Origin: Rubrivivax sp.
GTDB taxonomy: Bacteria; Pseudomonadota; Gammaproteobacteria; Burkholderiales; Burkholderiaceae_C
DNA length: 64,000 bases
Assembly: GCA_027484825.1 (NCBI GenBank)
Contig: JAIXSE010000006.1
Span: forward strand, 171,290 to 235,289
Reading direction: 5' to 3'
Made by a program: the position numbers and the translations under genes. This document shows positions 18,010 through 26,522 of the stretch, piece after piece. Positions within the stretch are counted from its first letter, which is position 1, and the number at the start of each line of letters is the position of its first letter. Under the pieces are notes generated by a model, which saw nothing but the letters and a program-made list of their open reading frames with translations, had not been told where the DNA came from and did not search any database.

Positions 18010-19104
18010 ATGAGCCTCAAATGCGGCATCGTGGGCCTGCCCAATGTGGGCAAGTCCACCCTGTTCAATGCGCTGACCAAGGCCGGCATCGCCGCCGAGA
18101 ACTACCCTTTCTGCACCATCGAGCCCAATGTGGGCGTGGTGGAACTGCCGGATCCGCGCCTGCAGAAGCTGTCCGAGATCGTCAAGCCTGAGCGCATTGT
18201 TCCGGCCATCGTGGAATTTGTGGACATCGCCGGCCTGGTGGCTGGTGCGTCCAAGGGGGAAGGCCTGGGCAACCAGTTCCTCAGCCACATTCGCGAAACC
18301 GACGCCATCGTCAACGTGGTGCGCTGCTTCGAAGACCCCAACGTCATCCATGTGAACGGCAAGGTCGATCCGATTTCCGACATCGAGGTCATCCAGACCG
18401 AGCTGTGCCTGGCCGACCTCGGCACGGTGGAAAAGAGCCTGCACCGCTACAACAAGGCGGCGCGCTCGGGCAACGACAAGGAAGCCGCGGCGCTGGTGAA
18501 GGTGCTGGAGAAGTGCCAGGCGGCGCTGAACGAAGCCAAGCCGGTGCGCGGCATTGATTTCAGCAAGGAAGAGCTGGTCATCCTCAAGCCGCTGTGCCTG
18601 ATCACGGCCAAGCCGGCCATGTTCGTTGGCAACGTGGCGGAAGACGGGTTCGAGAACAATCCGTTCCTGGACCGTCTGAAGGAATATGCCGCCTCCCAGA
18701 ATGCACCGGTGGTGGCCATCTGCGCCAAGACCGAAGCGGAACTCTCGGAGATGGAAGACGAGGACCGCGCCCTGTTCCTGGCCGAGATGGGTCAGGACGA
18801 GCCGGGGCTGAACCGGCTGATCCGCGCCGGCTTCAAGCTGCTGGGTCTGCAGACCTACTTCACCGCCGGTGTGAAGGAAGTGCGGGCCTGGACCATCCGC
18901 ATCGGCGACACGGCCCCGCAAGCCGCAGGCGTGATCCACACCGACTTCGAACGCGGCTTCATCCGCGCCCAGACCATCGCGTTTGACGACTTCATCCAGT
19001 TCAAGGGTGAACAGGGTGCGAAGGACGCCGGCAAGATGCGGGCGGAAGGCAAGGAATACGTGGTGAAGGATGGGGATGTGTTGAACTTCCTGTTCAACGT
19101 CTAA
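18010..19104 (+). CDS. ychF: Redox-regulated ATPase YchF (Obg family)
   Basis: The 364-residue P-loop protein has the G1 motif [15 protein letters not shown] (residues 7-21), [20 protein letters not shown] as G3 (which forms part of the helical insertion boundary), a coiled-coil insertion (about residues 130-195) and a C-terminal TGS domain ending [15 protein letters not shown]. YchF binds ribosomes, hydrolyses ATP rather than GTP and affects oxidative stress responses. The ATG at 18010 begins the conserved [11 protein letters not shown]; the open frame goes 13 codons further upstream. It is the core-genome boundary of the defence island that follows. Confidence 0.97.
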   Translation: MSLKCGIVGLPNVGKSTLFNALTKAGIAAENYPFCTIEPNVGVVELPDPRLQKLSEIVKPERIVPAIVEFVDIAGLVAGASKGEGLGNQFLSHIRETDAIVNVVRCFEDPNVIHVNGKVDPISDIEVIQTELCLADLGTVEKSLHRYNKAARSGNDKEAAALVKVLEKCQAALNEAKPVRGIDFSKEELVILKPLCLITAKPAMFVGNVAEDGFENNPFLDRLKEYAASQNAPVVAICAKTEAELSEMEDEDRALFLAEMGQDEPGLNRLIRAGFKLLGLQTYFTAGVKEVRAWTIRIGDTAPQAAGVIHTDFERGFIRAQTIAFDDFIQFKGEQGAKDAGKMRAEGKEYVVKDGDVLNFLFNV

Positions 19105-19128
19105 GGAGCCTGCGGTCTCGCCGGTAAC

Positions 19129-19962
19129 ATGAGACTTGTCAGCCAGCAACGCGGCCATGCCCGCATCATTCGCTTTGACGAGCAGCCTGTGCCCGGCGCT
19201 TCCCTTGACGACCTTGCGGACCCTTTGTGGCGGCACTTTGCAAGTCCGCGGGTACAAGACACGCGCGAAGTCTTGCTGGACAAGCTTGCCATGGTCCGCC
19301 CTGATACCGAGGACACCCTGCGCCCCACCATCGCTGGCGTGCTGATGGCCAGTGCTGATCCACGCCAGTGGCTGCCCAATGCATTCATCCAGGCAGTGGC
19401 GTATCGCGGCACTGATGTGTTACCGAAGGGTAGCTCGTTCTACCAACTCGACGCTCAGGACATCACGGGCCCGCTGGATGCCCAGGTGCTCGCGGCCTGC
19501 CAGTTTGTTCGCAAGAACATGCGGGTGTATGCAATCAAGCATGAGGGGCGGCACGATTTGCCTCAGTACGACATGACGGCCGTCTTCGAAGCACTGGTCA
19601 ATGCCGTCGCGCACCGGGATTACTCCATCTATGACGCCAAGATCCGGCTGCGGATGTTTGCAGACCGGCTGGAGTTGTATTCGCCGGGGGCCATCCCCAA
19701 CACGATGACGGTGGAGAGCCTCCCCTACCGTCAGGCGGCGCGCAATGAAGCCATCACCAGCTTGCTGGCCAAGTGCCAGGTCCCTGATGCTGAACGAGCC
19801 CTCACGGGGCGCAGCGCCATGATGGACAAGCGGGGTGAAGGTGTTCAAATCATTCTGGACCAGAGCGAACGCTTATCAGGCCAGCGTCCGCATTACCGGT
19901 TGGTCGATGATGCTGAACTGCTGCTGGTGATTCCGGCCGCAAGGCCCCCGCTGGAGCCTTGA
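19129..19962 (+). CDS. 5'-truncated Schlafen/AlbA-type transcriptional regulator (HATPase-like C-terminal part)
   Basis: The 277-residue product corresponds only to the linker and C-terminal part of COG2865-type regulators: LRFDEQ-like linker (IIRFDEQPVPGASLDDL), a middle domain with RPTIAGVLMA, and an ATPase-like motif FEALVNAVAHRDYSIYD (about residues 153-169). The usual N-terminal AlbA_2/Schlafen DNA-binding domain (about 150-200 residues) is missing, and the 24 bases between ychF and this start cannot hold it. It is therefore a fragment that may still be translated. It lies 31 bases before jetA on the same strand, and these proteins are frequent in defence islands. Truncation at the ychF 3' end marks an island edge. 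Confidence 0.75.
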   Translation: MRLVSQQRGHARIIRFDEQPVPGASLDDLADPLWRHFASPRVQDTREVLLDKLAMVRPDTEDTLRPTIAGVLMASADPRQWLPNAFIQAVAYRGTDVLPKGSSFYQLDAQDITGPLDAQVLAACQFVRKNMRVYAIKHEGRHDLPQYDMTAVFEALVNAVAHRDYSIYDAKIRLRMFADRLELYSPGAIPNTMTVESLPYRQAARNEAITSLLAKCQVPDAERALTGRSAMMDKRGEGVQIILDQSERLSGQRPHYRLVDDAELLLVIPAARPPLEP

Positions 19963-19993
19963 CGATGATCCTATTTCCCAGCGTCTGACTGTC

Positions 19994-21271
19994 ATGGCCA
20001 CTCCCCGCTCACTGGTCTACGCGCTCTACACGCACTGGGACACTGTGGAAGTCCTGGTCCGCCTGTCCCGCGAGTTTGCAGGCCTGACCAGCGATCAGGT
20101 GCTGGGCAGCATCGCGAAGGTGTCCCCGCAACTGGACACGGAAGCTCAGGGGGCCGCGCTGCGCGCCCTTGTGAATGCCGACATCCTGCAGACGACCGCC
20201 CGCAGCAGCGACCTGCAGCTCAACGCCTACGTGGTGGATTTCGTGCGCGGGCTCACCCGCGAACATGAGCTGGGTCTGGCCGCGGTACTGCAGGCACGTG
20301 TCGCTGCCATCCGCGAGGCCACGGAGGCGCTCAACGAGAGCATGCTGGGCGCCGACATGGACCGGATGCGGCGCTCCGCCAACACACTCGCCGAGCTGTT
20401 CCGCCAGATCACCTTGCAACTGGACCAGGACCGGCACGCACTGCTGGAACTGGCGGAAGACGCCAAGAGCGCCGACGCCAGCATGCCCATCACCCAGCGC
20501 TATCGGCGCGTGCTGGAGGCCTACGATCAATACGTCGAGCCGATGAACCAGATGATGGACACCGGTCAACAGGCGACTTTCTATCGTTATCTGGAAGACG
20601 CCGAGCGCGCGCTGGACCTGGCCTTCGAGCAGGTGTCCTTGCACGGCGGACTGTATTCCCACCGCCTACAGCTCCGTCAGGTGGGGCACCAGGCCAAGGA
20701 ACTGCGACGCTTTGGTCGCTTGATCGCCCAGCAATGCGCCGACACGGTGCTGCCACTGCGCGAGGAAATGCGTCAGCACAATGCGCTGACCAGTGCCGTC
20801 AGCCTGCTGCTGGGGCAGGTGCGCAAGCGGGGGCTGCGGCGCGCACTGGCGCCACCGAAGACCACCGCTGTCGGTCCAGCCGCAGCGGCGTTGCCCGTCT
20901 GGCGCAATGAACGTGGATTCAGGCTGCAACTGGGTGATGAGGTGAGAGCCATCATGGCCGCCGCGCGTCACTACCAGCCGCAGTCCGTGGCCTTTCCGCA
21001 GGACGAGCCCGGCGACGTTCCTCCCTTGCTCGAACACGTGGATGAATCCGGACTTCGGGAACATCTCCATCGCAGCCTCCCGGTGGACAGCTTGCTGGAC
21101 TGGCTGCACACCCACCACGGCTATCTCCAGGATGCAACCTTGCTGCGGCTCTTCCACGAATTGCAGCACGAGAGCCGCTGGCACATCGAAGCCACCGATC
21201 AGTCGGAACAAACCACCTTGCAGACCATTCGCGTGCTGCATCACCCCCATCGAGTGAGTCTTCGAGCATGA
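19994..21271 (+). CDS. jetA: Jet/Mks (Wadjet-family) kleisin subunit JetA (MksF-like)
   Basis: The 425-residue, helix-rich protein (MATPRSLVYALYTHWDTVEVL) is the first of four overlapping genes. Its position, length, winged-helix-like ends and central helical region (about residues 85-290, rich in Ala/Glu/Gln/Arg) fit the kleisin of plasmid-restricting SMC complexes, which bridges the SMC heads. I identify it mainly by context: the next gene is a clear KITE subunit, then an SMC ATPase, then a Toprim protein. The stop overlaps jetB by ATGA. No strong Shine-Dalgarno precedes the start, and only 31 bases separate it from the truncated regulator, so the promoter may lie further upstream. Confidence 0.78.
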   Translation: MATPRSLVYALYTHWDTVEVLVRLSREFAGLTSDQVLGSIAKVSPQLDTEAQGAALRALVNADILQTTARSSDLQLNAYVVDFVRGLTREHELGLAAVLQARVAAIREATEALNESMLGADMDRMRRSANTLAELFRQITLQLDQDRHALLELAEDAKSADASMPITQRYRRVLEAYDQYVEPMNQMMDTGQQATFYRYLEDAERALDLAFEQVSLHGGLYSHRLQLRQVGHQAKELRRFGRLIAQQCADTVLPLREEMRQHNALTSAVSLLLGQVRKRGLRRALAPPKTTAVGPAAAALPVWRNERGFRLQLGDEVRAIMAAARHYQPQSVAFPQDEPGDVPPLLEHVDESGLREHLHRSLPVDSLLDWLHTHHGYLQDATLLRLFHELQHESRWHIEATDQSEQTTLQTIRVLHHPHRVSLRA

Positions 21272-21918
21272 CATCGCCGCAGCTTCCAACGGCCCCGCTG
21301 GACCAGATGCCGGCATTGGCAGAGTTGTTCAAGCTCTTCCTCTCCGGAAAGCACCTCAATCGAATGACCGAGCCGGCCCTCTGGGCGGAACTGGAGAAGC
21401 AGGAGTCCAGCTACGTTGGGCTGTTCTCCGCGCTGGGCTTCGAACTGCGCCTCGATGCGCGAGGATTTGCCTGGTTCCACAGCCCTGACGCCAATAGCAA
21501 CATCGGAAAGACCAGCCGCCAACTGGCGCTGCTGTTCATGGTGATCTTCGACGCACAGGCCAACGCGGGCAAGGCGCTGCAACGCTTCACCGATTGGCTC
21601 ATCGACCGGGAATGGCTGGCCGAGGTGTATCAGCAGCAGAAAGACCTGCTGGATGCGGAAGGGCTGTCCCTTGACGGCTTGATCGAGCTGCTCGGGCGTG
21701 CCGGCAGCCTCGGTTTTGCAGTGGTGGAGCCCTCGGGCTGGCGGCTGCTGCCAGCTGTCTGCAGATACCTGGACCACTTTGAAGCTTTGGCCGCCGCCGC
21801 AGGGGAAGGTGATCGCGAGACAGACCCAGGTGGCGACCCGGACCTCGACGCAAACACCGACAACACCGACAACACCGACGACACCGACAACATGCTGACC
21901 CACGAGGAGATGGACTGA
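21268..21918 (+). CDS. jetB: Jet/Mks (Wadjet-family) KITE subunit JetB (MksE-like)
   Basis: The 216-residue protein contains the MksE-like core: LFKLFLSGKHLNRMTEPALW near the N-terminus, then SYVGLFSALGFELRLDARGF and TSRQLALLFMVIFDAQ, which form two winged-helix domains typical of KITE subunits. It would dimerise and bind the JetA kleisin. The last 35 residues form an acidic Asp/Asn/Thr repeat (DNTDNTDDTDN) encoded by a 9-bp tandem repeat. Starts and stops are coupled: ATGA with jetA, TGATG with jetC. Confidence 0.85.
   Translation: MTSPQLPTAPLDQMPALAELFKLFLSGKHLNRMTEPALWAELEKQESSYVGLFSALGFELRLDARGFAWFHSPDANSNIGKTSRQLALLFMVIFDAQANAGKALQRFTDWLIDREWLAEVYQQQKDLLDAEGLSLDGLIELLGRAGSLGFAVVEPSGWRLLPAVCRYLDHFEALAAAAGEGDRETDPGGDPDLDANTDNTDNTDDTDNMLTHEEMD
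21853..21888 (+). repeat. Four tandem 9-bp repeats inside jetB
   Basis: AACACCGAC occurs three times in a row and then once as GACACCGAC, encoding Asn/Asp-Thr-Asp units in the jetB tail. The unit is a multiple of three, so slippage would change tail length without a frameshift. Confidence 0.85.
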
Positions 21919-24671
21919 TGCAGCACGGCTTCCAACGCCTGGTGCTGCTGGGCAGCGCAGGTTACTCCCGCGCGGAGCTGCCGCTGGACGGCGCGGTGTC
22001 GCTCGTGGCGCCCAACAACACCGGCAAAACCAGTCTGATCAACGCCCTTCAGTTCCTGCTGATCATTGACCGACGTCGGATGGACTTCGGCGCCCACGAC
22101 GTGGAGAAGAGCCGCCGGTTCTACTTCCCGAACAACAGTGCCTATGTGCTGCTGGAGGTGTCACTGCCGGAATCCGGCACCGTGGTGTTGGGGTGCGTCG
22201 GCAAAGGCGTCAGTTTCGACTACGAGTACTTCGCATACGCGGGCCCGCTCAAGATAGAAGAGTTCTGCCTGCCCGACGGCTCTTTGGTGCCCCAACCCAA
22301 GCTGGCCAGCCATCTGGCCACCCATGGCCGACGCGTCTTCAGCTACAGCAGCAGCGAGTTCGCCGACATGGTGTATGGCGGGCGGCACCGCAAGCTCAAT
22401 GGCGCCCAGGATTTCTGCGTTTTCCGCCTGGAACACGCCAGCGATGCCAGCGTGTTCCAGCGCGTGCTCACCCGCACGCTTCGGCTGGACAAGCTTCGCT
22501 CGAGCGAAGTGAAGGACTACCTGCTGCAAATCTTTCGCCGAGACTTGCCTGATGCCAGCATCGACTTCAAAGCGGAGTGGGACAAAGCTTTCGCTGACCT
22601 CAACGCGGAACGCAGTCAGTACCTGGCGGCCGAGCGTTTGCAGGGCAGTCTGGCCGAACTGGAACGCGCGCATGAGGCGCGGCTGACGCTGCGGGGCAAG
22701 CTGCTGTGCTGGCGGCCGATGATCGACGAGGCGCTCGGCCAGTGGCAGCAGCATTTCGAGACGAGCCAACAAGCTCTGGCGGATGAGCTGCAACAGTGCG
22801 GCAGTGACTTGGACCGCCTGCGGGAGCAGGATCATCAAGCCGTCCGCGAACAGAGCCGGTGGGAAGCGGAGCAGCATCAGCTCCGGCAGGAGCAGCAGCA
22901 ACTGCAGGCGCTGCAGCAGCGTTTTACCCTGGTGGAAAGCCGCTCGGTCCTGGAGTCGTGTCGGCGCGAGGTTCAAGCACAGCGTGATGCGTGGGTGATC
23001 CGCCTGGGGCAAGCGCAGAGTCGTCTGCCAGCAGCCATTGAGCGTGAACTGGCCCGCGTCGACAAGGACCTGGCCCAACTGACGCAGGAACTGCGCACCC
23101 AAGGCCACAACCTCTACCAGCAACTGGCCGGCGAACTGCCGACACACCAGCTGGAAGCCCTGAACAAGGTGCTGTCCAAGCCGGTGCTGACCCTCGGTGC
23201 GGAGCACTTCCGGCTGGATGGACAGGCGCTGCGGGACGCCCTGGGAGACACACCTGCCGACCGTGTTCACTGGCTCGGCCTTGAGCTGCAGGTGGGCGCG
23301 CTTCCCGAGCAGCACCAGCAGCGCAGTCTGGACGAGTTGGACGCGCTGAAGCAGGAACTGCTGCTGCAGCAGTTGCAGCTCAAGGAGCAACTGGCCACGG
23401 CGCAAGCACTCGAGAGCGCCAAGCGCGAGCGCGATGCGCTGGAGCAGCAACTGCTGCAGCTGGACGCCGAGCTGCGGGACTACACGCAGATGCAGGCCCT
23501 GCAGGCTGGTGAACCCGATCGTCAGGCGCGGCTTCTGACGCTCGAACAGACACTGGCTGAGATCACCACCCGCCTGGCGCAATCGTCCCAGCGCTACCAA
23601 GCACTGGACCAAAAGCGCCAGCAACGGCAGCAGGACCTGGAATCACTTCGGCATCAGCACCGGCAGATCGACCAGCGTCGCAACCAGCGCATCGATCACG
23701 AAAGCCCCTTCACCTGGCTGGCAGACCTGCCGCATCACCCCTGGTTGGCGCAGCCAGGCTTCGCGCTGGACCAGTTGGCCGAGCGCCTGCAAACCTACCA
23801 GGCCGATTGCCGGCAACTGCGGGAGCTGGACGATGCTATCCGTCAGTTGCTGGGAGACCTCCACATCAATGGGCTGACCAAATACCAGTTTGTCGGCGAC
23901 CCCGAAGCCGAGATCGCACGCCTGGTGGACTTCGCCCATCACCTGCCGCAAGAGGCGCAGGCGCTGGAAAAGCGGGTCCGTTCGGCCGTGGTGAATGTGG
24001 CGGCGTCTCTGCGCGACTTGCGGGATGGCCTGGCCAACTTCAAACGCAAGATGCGCGAATTCAATCGCAAGATCAGCGGGCGGCAGCTCTCCGATCTGGC
24101 GGTTTTCAAGATTGAACCCGAGGATGAGACTGCACTGGTGGAGGCCATCGAGCTGCTCATCAGCACGGCATCCACAGTGGCCAGTGGCGAGACCTTCGAG
24201 CTCTTCCATCAACAGAGCGTGCTCGACGACGACCAGCTCAATCGCGCCAAGACGCTGCTGATCGAAGAGGGCAATGCCCGACACGGCTTGCGCGTGGCCG
24301 ACCTGTTCCGGTTGCGGTTTTGGGTGGGCAAGGCGGATCGGGAGCCGGAAGCCTTCGACGATCTCGACAGTGCCGCCTCGAACGGCACCGTCCTGATGGC
24401 CAAGCTGGTCACCGGGCTGGCGATGCTGCATCTGATGCAGGACCAGCGACGCCCGATCCAGGGTCTGTGTTATCTGGACGAAGCGCTGGCGCTGGATGCA
24501 CGCAACCAGCGCAGCCTCATCGAGACCGCCGCCGAGTTCGGCTTCTCGCTGATCTTCGCCTCCCCGGCGCCGCTCACCACCGTCCGCTACTGCGTGCCCA
24601 TCCATCATCGCGAGGGTCGCAACCAGATCAGCCGCTTCAGTTGGCAGATCATCGAGCCGATGGAAACGTGA
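21918..24671 (+). CDS. jetC: Jet/Mks (Wadjet-family) SMC-like ATPase JetC (MksB-like)
   Basis: The 917-residue protein is an SMC/MukB-type ATPase. The Walker A motif is APNNTGKTSLINALQ (K37), and the Walker B is GLCYLDEALALD (D854, E855). Between them lies a long coiled coil (about residues 210-770, rich in Gln, Leu, Glu and Arg) with a hinge-like break around residues 390-470 that includes LSKPVLTLGAEHF. The usual SMC signature S-G-G is replaced by SNGT (residues 821-824), which needs checking against close homologues. The complex is expected to extrude loops on circular DNA and present it to JetD. At 917 residues it is shorter than many JetC proteins. It shares one base with jetD (TGATG). 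Confidence 0.88.
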   Translation: MQHGFQRLVLLGSAGYSRAELPLDGAVSLVAPNNTGKTSLINALQFLLIIDRRRMDFGAHDVEKSRRFYFPNNSAYVLLEVSLPESGTVVLGCVGKGVSFDYEYFAYAGPLKIEEFCLPDGSLVPQPKLASHLATHGRRVFSYSSSEFADMVYGGRHRKLNGAQDFCVFRLEHASDASVFQRVLTRTLRLDKLRSSEVKDYLLQIFRRDLPDASIDFKAEWDKAFADLNAERSQYLAAERLQGSLAELERAHEARLTLRGKLLCWRPMIDEALGQWQQHFETSQQALADELQQCGSDLDRLREQDHQAVREQSRWEAEQHQLRQEQQQLQALQQRFTLVESRSVLESCRREVQAQRDAWVIRLGQAQSRLPAAIERELARVDKDLAQLTQELRTQGHNLYQQLAGELPTHQLEALNKVLSKPVLTLGAEHFRLDGQALRDALGDTPADRVHWLGLELQVGALPEQHQQRSLDELDALKQELLLQQLQLKEQLATAQALESAKRERDALEQQLLQLDAELRDYTQMQALQAGEPDRQARLLTLEQTLAEITTRLAQSSQRYQALDQKRQQRQQDLESLRHQHRQIDQRRNQRIDHESPFTWLADLPHHPWLAQPGFALDQLAERLQTYQADCRQLRELDDAIRQLLGDLHINGLTKYQFVGDPEAEIARLVDFAHHLPQEAQALEKRVRSAVVNVAASLRDLRDGLANFKRKMREFNRKISGRQLSDLAVFKIEPEDETALVEAIELLISTASTVASGETFELFHQQSVLDDDQLNRAKTLLIEEGNARHGLRVADLFRLRFWVGKADREPEAFDDLDSAASNGTVLMAKLVTGLAMLHLMQDQRRPIQGLCYLDEALALDARNQRSLIETAAEFGFSLIFASPAPLTTVRYCVPIHHREGRNQISRFSWQIIEPMET

Positions 24672-25534
24672 TGTCGGATCAGGCCCTGCGTGCAGCGCTG
24701 CTCAAGTTGCGAGACAAGGGCTCGGCGCCTGCAAGCCAGTTCACCCCTTCGCAGCGCAACGCTCTGGATCGCTTTGCTCGGCAGACGGGCGCCGTGAGCT
24801 GCCAGCGCCAAGGGAGAGGCGACGTGTACGGGGTGTGCGACCTGGCCATGTTTGAGACTCATCTGGTCGGGCTGTCACCCCAGGTGGAGCCCACTCTCGC
24901 GGAAGGCCTGCCGCTGCGCGCCCAACATGTGGCCCATGCCCGCAGCAGCAAGGCGCGGCATCATCAGCACGGTACCTATTACCCACTGCTCAAGGCGGTT
25001 GGCGATTCGGTGACGTGGCGCGAGGGTGACACGGGCGCGGAGCTGGCGCTGGGTGCTGTCTCTCGGGACTTCGGCGCGGCTACCCTCTGCCTTCAAACCG
25101 ACGATGCCTGGAGCACTGATCAAGCCCTCTGGCTGGTTGAGAACCAGGCCCTGTTTGACCGCACGGACTGGCTGCCTGAAGGCACACATGCCACCCTGCT
25201 CTACTACGGGGGGCAACTGGATGGCCGACTGTTGTCCTGGCTGCGTCAGCGTCGCCGGGCCAGCCGGATCATTCTCTTTCCCGACTACGACGGCGTGGGC
25301 CTGGCCAACTTCGCGCGGCTGTATGCAGCGCTGGGCGACGAATGCGAGTGCTGGCTGATGCCGCAGTGGCAACACAAGCTGGAACGCTATGGCAGCAACG
25401 CGCTTTGGAGGGACACCCTGCGCCACTTCAGCGCTGCGGTGGACCGTCTTCCCCCTGACTTGCGGGAGCTGACGGATCACATGCAGCGGTCCGGCCTGGC
25501 GCTCGAGCAGGAAGTGGTCTGGCTGCCTGCGTAG
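24671..25534 (+). CDS. jetD: Jet/Mks (Wadjet-family) Toprim nuclease JetD (MksG-like), compact
   Basis: The 287-residue protein carries a C-terminal Toprim domain: the catalytic Glu in LWLVENQALFD (E157), a Gly pair in LLYYGGQLDGRLLSWL, and the DxD motif in IILFPDYDGVGLANFA (D205, D207). This resembles topoisomerase VI A/Spo11-type Toprims. In Wadjet systems JetD cuts circular DNA once the JetABC motor detects a small closed substrate. The N-terminal 150 residues would be the JetABC-docking/arm region, shorter than in the well-studied type I JetD proteins as I know them. It is the last gene of the operon, and all acidic residues of the active site are present. Confidence 0.85.
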   Translation: MSDQALRAALLKLRDKGSAPASQFTPSQRNALDRFARQTGAVSCQRQGRGDVYGVCDLAMFETHLVGLSPQVEPTLAEGLPLRAQHVAHARSSKARHHQHGTYYPLLKAVGDSVTWREGDTGAELALGAVSRDFGAATLCLQTDDAWSTDQALWLVENQALFDRTDWLPEGTHATLLYYGGQLDGRLLSWLRQRRRASRIILFPDYDGVGLANFARLYAALGDECECWLMPQWQHKLERYGSNALWRDTLRHFSAAVDRLPPDLRELTDHMQRSGLALEQEVVWLPA

Positions 25535-25571
25535 TGGACGGCATTCCCCCGTCATGCGGCGAATAACCCTC

Positions 25572-25600
25572 TTATTCACCGCATATTTTGCGGTGAATAA
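25572..25600. promoter_or_regulatory. Perfect 12-bp inverted repeat upstream of the fic remnant
   Basis: TTATTCACCGCA and TGCGGTGAATAA flank a 5-base loop (TATTT). A further half-site GCGGCGAATAA lies just upstream at 25556-25566. The AT-rich palindrome sits directly before the fic pseudogene, so it could be the former autoregulatory operator of fic; it could also help end jetD transcription. Both are inference. Confidence 0.5.
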
Positions 25601-25990
25601 TCCAGGCGAGCCGCTCCGAAGGTGTCTTGCTCGGTTGTCTCAACGACGTGGGCATGGGCCTGCGGGACGAAGCCAGTCTGGCAGCCCTGACGGATGATGT
25701 GCTCAAGACCAGCGAGATCGAAGGCGAACAGCTGAATGTGGCCTCCGTTCGCTCGTCCATCGCTCGCCGGCTGGGTGTGGGCATTGGTGCCCTGGTGCCT
25801 ATGGACCGCCATGTAAACGGCGTGGTGGAATGAACCTGCACCGCAAGAACCCGCCTTGCTGCGCGCAGGCTTCGGTCAGCTGTGGTTTGTGCCGCTGCAC
25901 CCGTTGGACGATGGCAACGATCGCATCGCACGCGCTGTGGGCGACCTGCTGCTCTCACGCGCCGATGGTCGTGCTAATCAAAGCCTGTAA
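25597..25990 (+). pseudogene. Degraded Fic family protein gene
   Basis: Two fragments of a DUF4172-Fic protein remain. The first (25597-25830) encodes LTDDVLKTSEIEGEQLN, which includes the inhibitory helix motif T-SEI-E-G, and SSIARRLGVGIGALVPMDRH, then hits a stop after VVE. The second, in another frame (about 25840-25990), encodes LLRAGFGQLWFVPLHPLDDGN-type sequence, followed by DRIARAVGD. The normal start and about 100 residues between the fragments are missing. The Fic motif reads HPLDDGNDR instead of HPFxDGNGR. With truncation, deletion, frameshift and motif decay it cannot be functional. It lies right after jetD and, with the truncated regulator, brackets the Jet operon. The rest of 25535-26145 shows no gene. 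Confidence 0.82.
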
Positions 25991-26145
25991 ATCTGCCAAC
26001 TGATACATCACGCCTCCCGTAACACTCGACAGCAGCCAGGCTTGCACACCAGCCCCTCTGATCCGGTCTCTTTTTCGAAATCTGCATCTGTACCTTAGGC
26101 AGAAACCGGCGCACAGTTCCACCAAACTCTTCAAGCAACACCACC

Positions 26146-26382
26146 ATGGAATGGGTCCCCACCGTCTTCATCGCCTTCAAGCTGGTTGTGCTGGCCATCG
26201 GCATGTTCTACGCCATCCAATGGCACTACGACCAAGGCAAGAAAAAGGGCACTGAAAACCAGCGCGCGGTGTTACTGATGGGCGGCAAGCTGCTCGCGCT
26301 TTTCGTGGTGCTGGCCGCCGGCCTGCTGTGGGTGACCTTCGACGTCGCCACCCTGATGGGCATTGATCTGGGCCTGTCTTGA
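26146..26382 (+). CDS. Small two-TM membrane protein
   Basis: The 78-residue protein has two hydrophobic helices: residues 6-24 (TVFIAFKLVVLAIGMFYAI) and about 46-66 (GGKLLALFVVLAAGLLWVTF), joined by a basic loop (YDQGKKKGTENQR). I do not recognise the family. Codon use and hydrophobic periodicity indicate a real gene. It lies between the defence island and the solute-binding protein gene, with an imperfect upstream ribosome-binding site, and no partner is suggested by context. Confidence 0.65.
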   Translation: MEWVPTVFIAFKLVVLAIGMFYAIQWHYDQGKKKGTENQRAVLLMGGKLLALFVVLAAGLLWVTFDVATLMGIDLGLS

Positions 26383-26456
26383 CACGCTGGCGCTGCGCGG
26401 GTGGATGCCTGCCATCGGCAGACCTTTGATTCCTCGCATGCAACACGCATCCGGAA

Positions 26457-26475
26457 CATTGCAATAGACGCAATG
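26457..26475. repeat. Short inverted repeat upstream of the solute-binding protein gene
   Basis: CATTGC and GCAATG are separated by seven bases (AATAGAC), 48 bases upstream of the start of the following gene. It might be an operator, but a 6-bp arm is weak evidence. Confidence 0.25.
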
Positions 26476-26522
26476 ACGTCTGCGGTTCAAGATTTCGGCC
26501 TCCTCCCCTCCAAGGCCGTTGC

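Noticed and set aside
16630..19257. An 875-codon minus-strand open frame running antisense through ychF into the UbiH-like gene
   Set aside because: The upstream 470 codons are a non-conserved shadow of ychF with GC-rich codons; the real hydroxylase starts at the ATG ending at 17844.
19129..19962. Possibility that the Schlafen-like fragment is an ATP-dependent DNA helicase, as such proteins are often labelled
   Set aside because: No helicase motifs are visible; the HATPase-like EALVNAVAHRD motif and linker fit COG2865 regulators.
22161..23624. 487-codon minus-strand Leu/Gln-rich frame inside jetC
   Set aside because: It is the complement of the jetC coiled coil; no start signal or conserved motif.
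25572..25600. CRISPR repeat or insertion-sequence end at the palindrome
   Set aside because: Only one full copy and no spacer array, transposase or target duplication.
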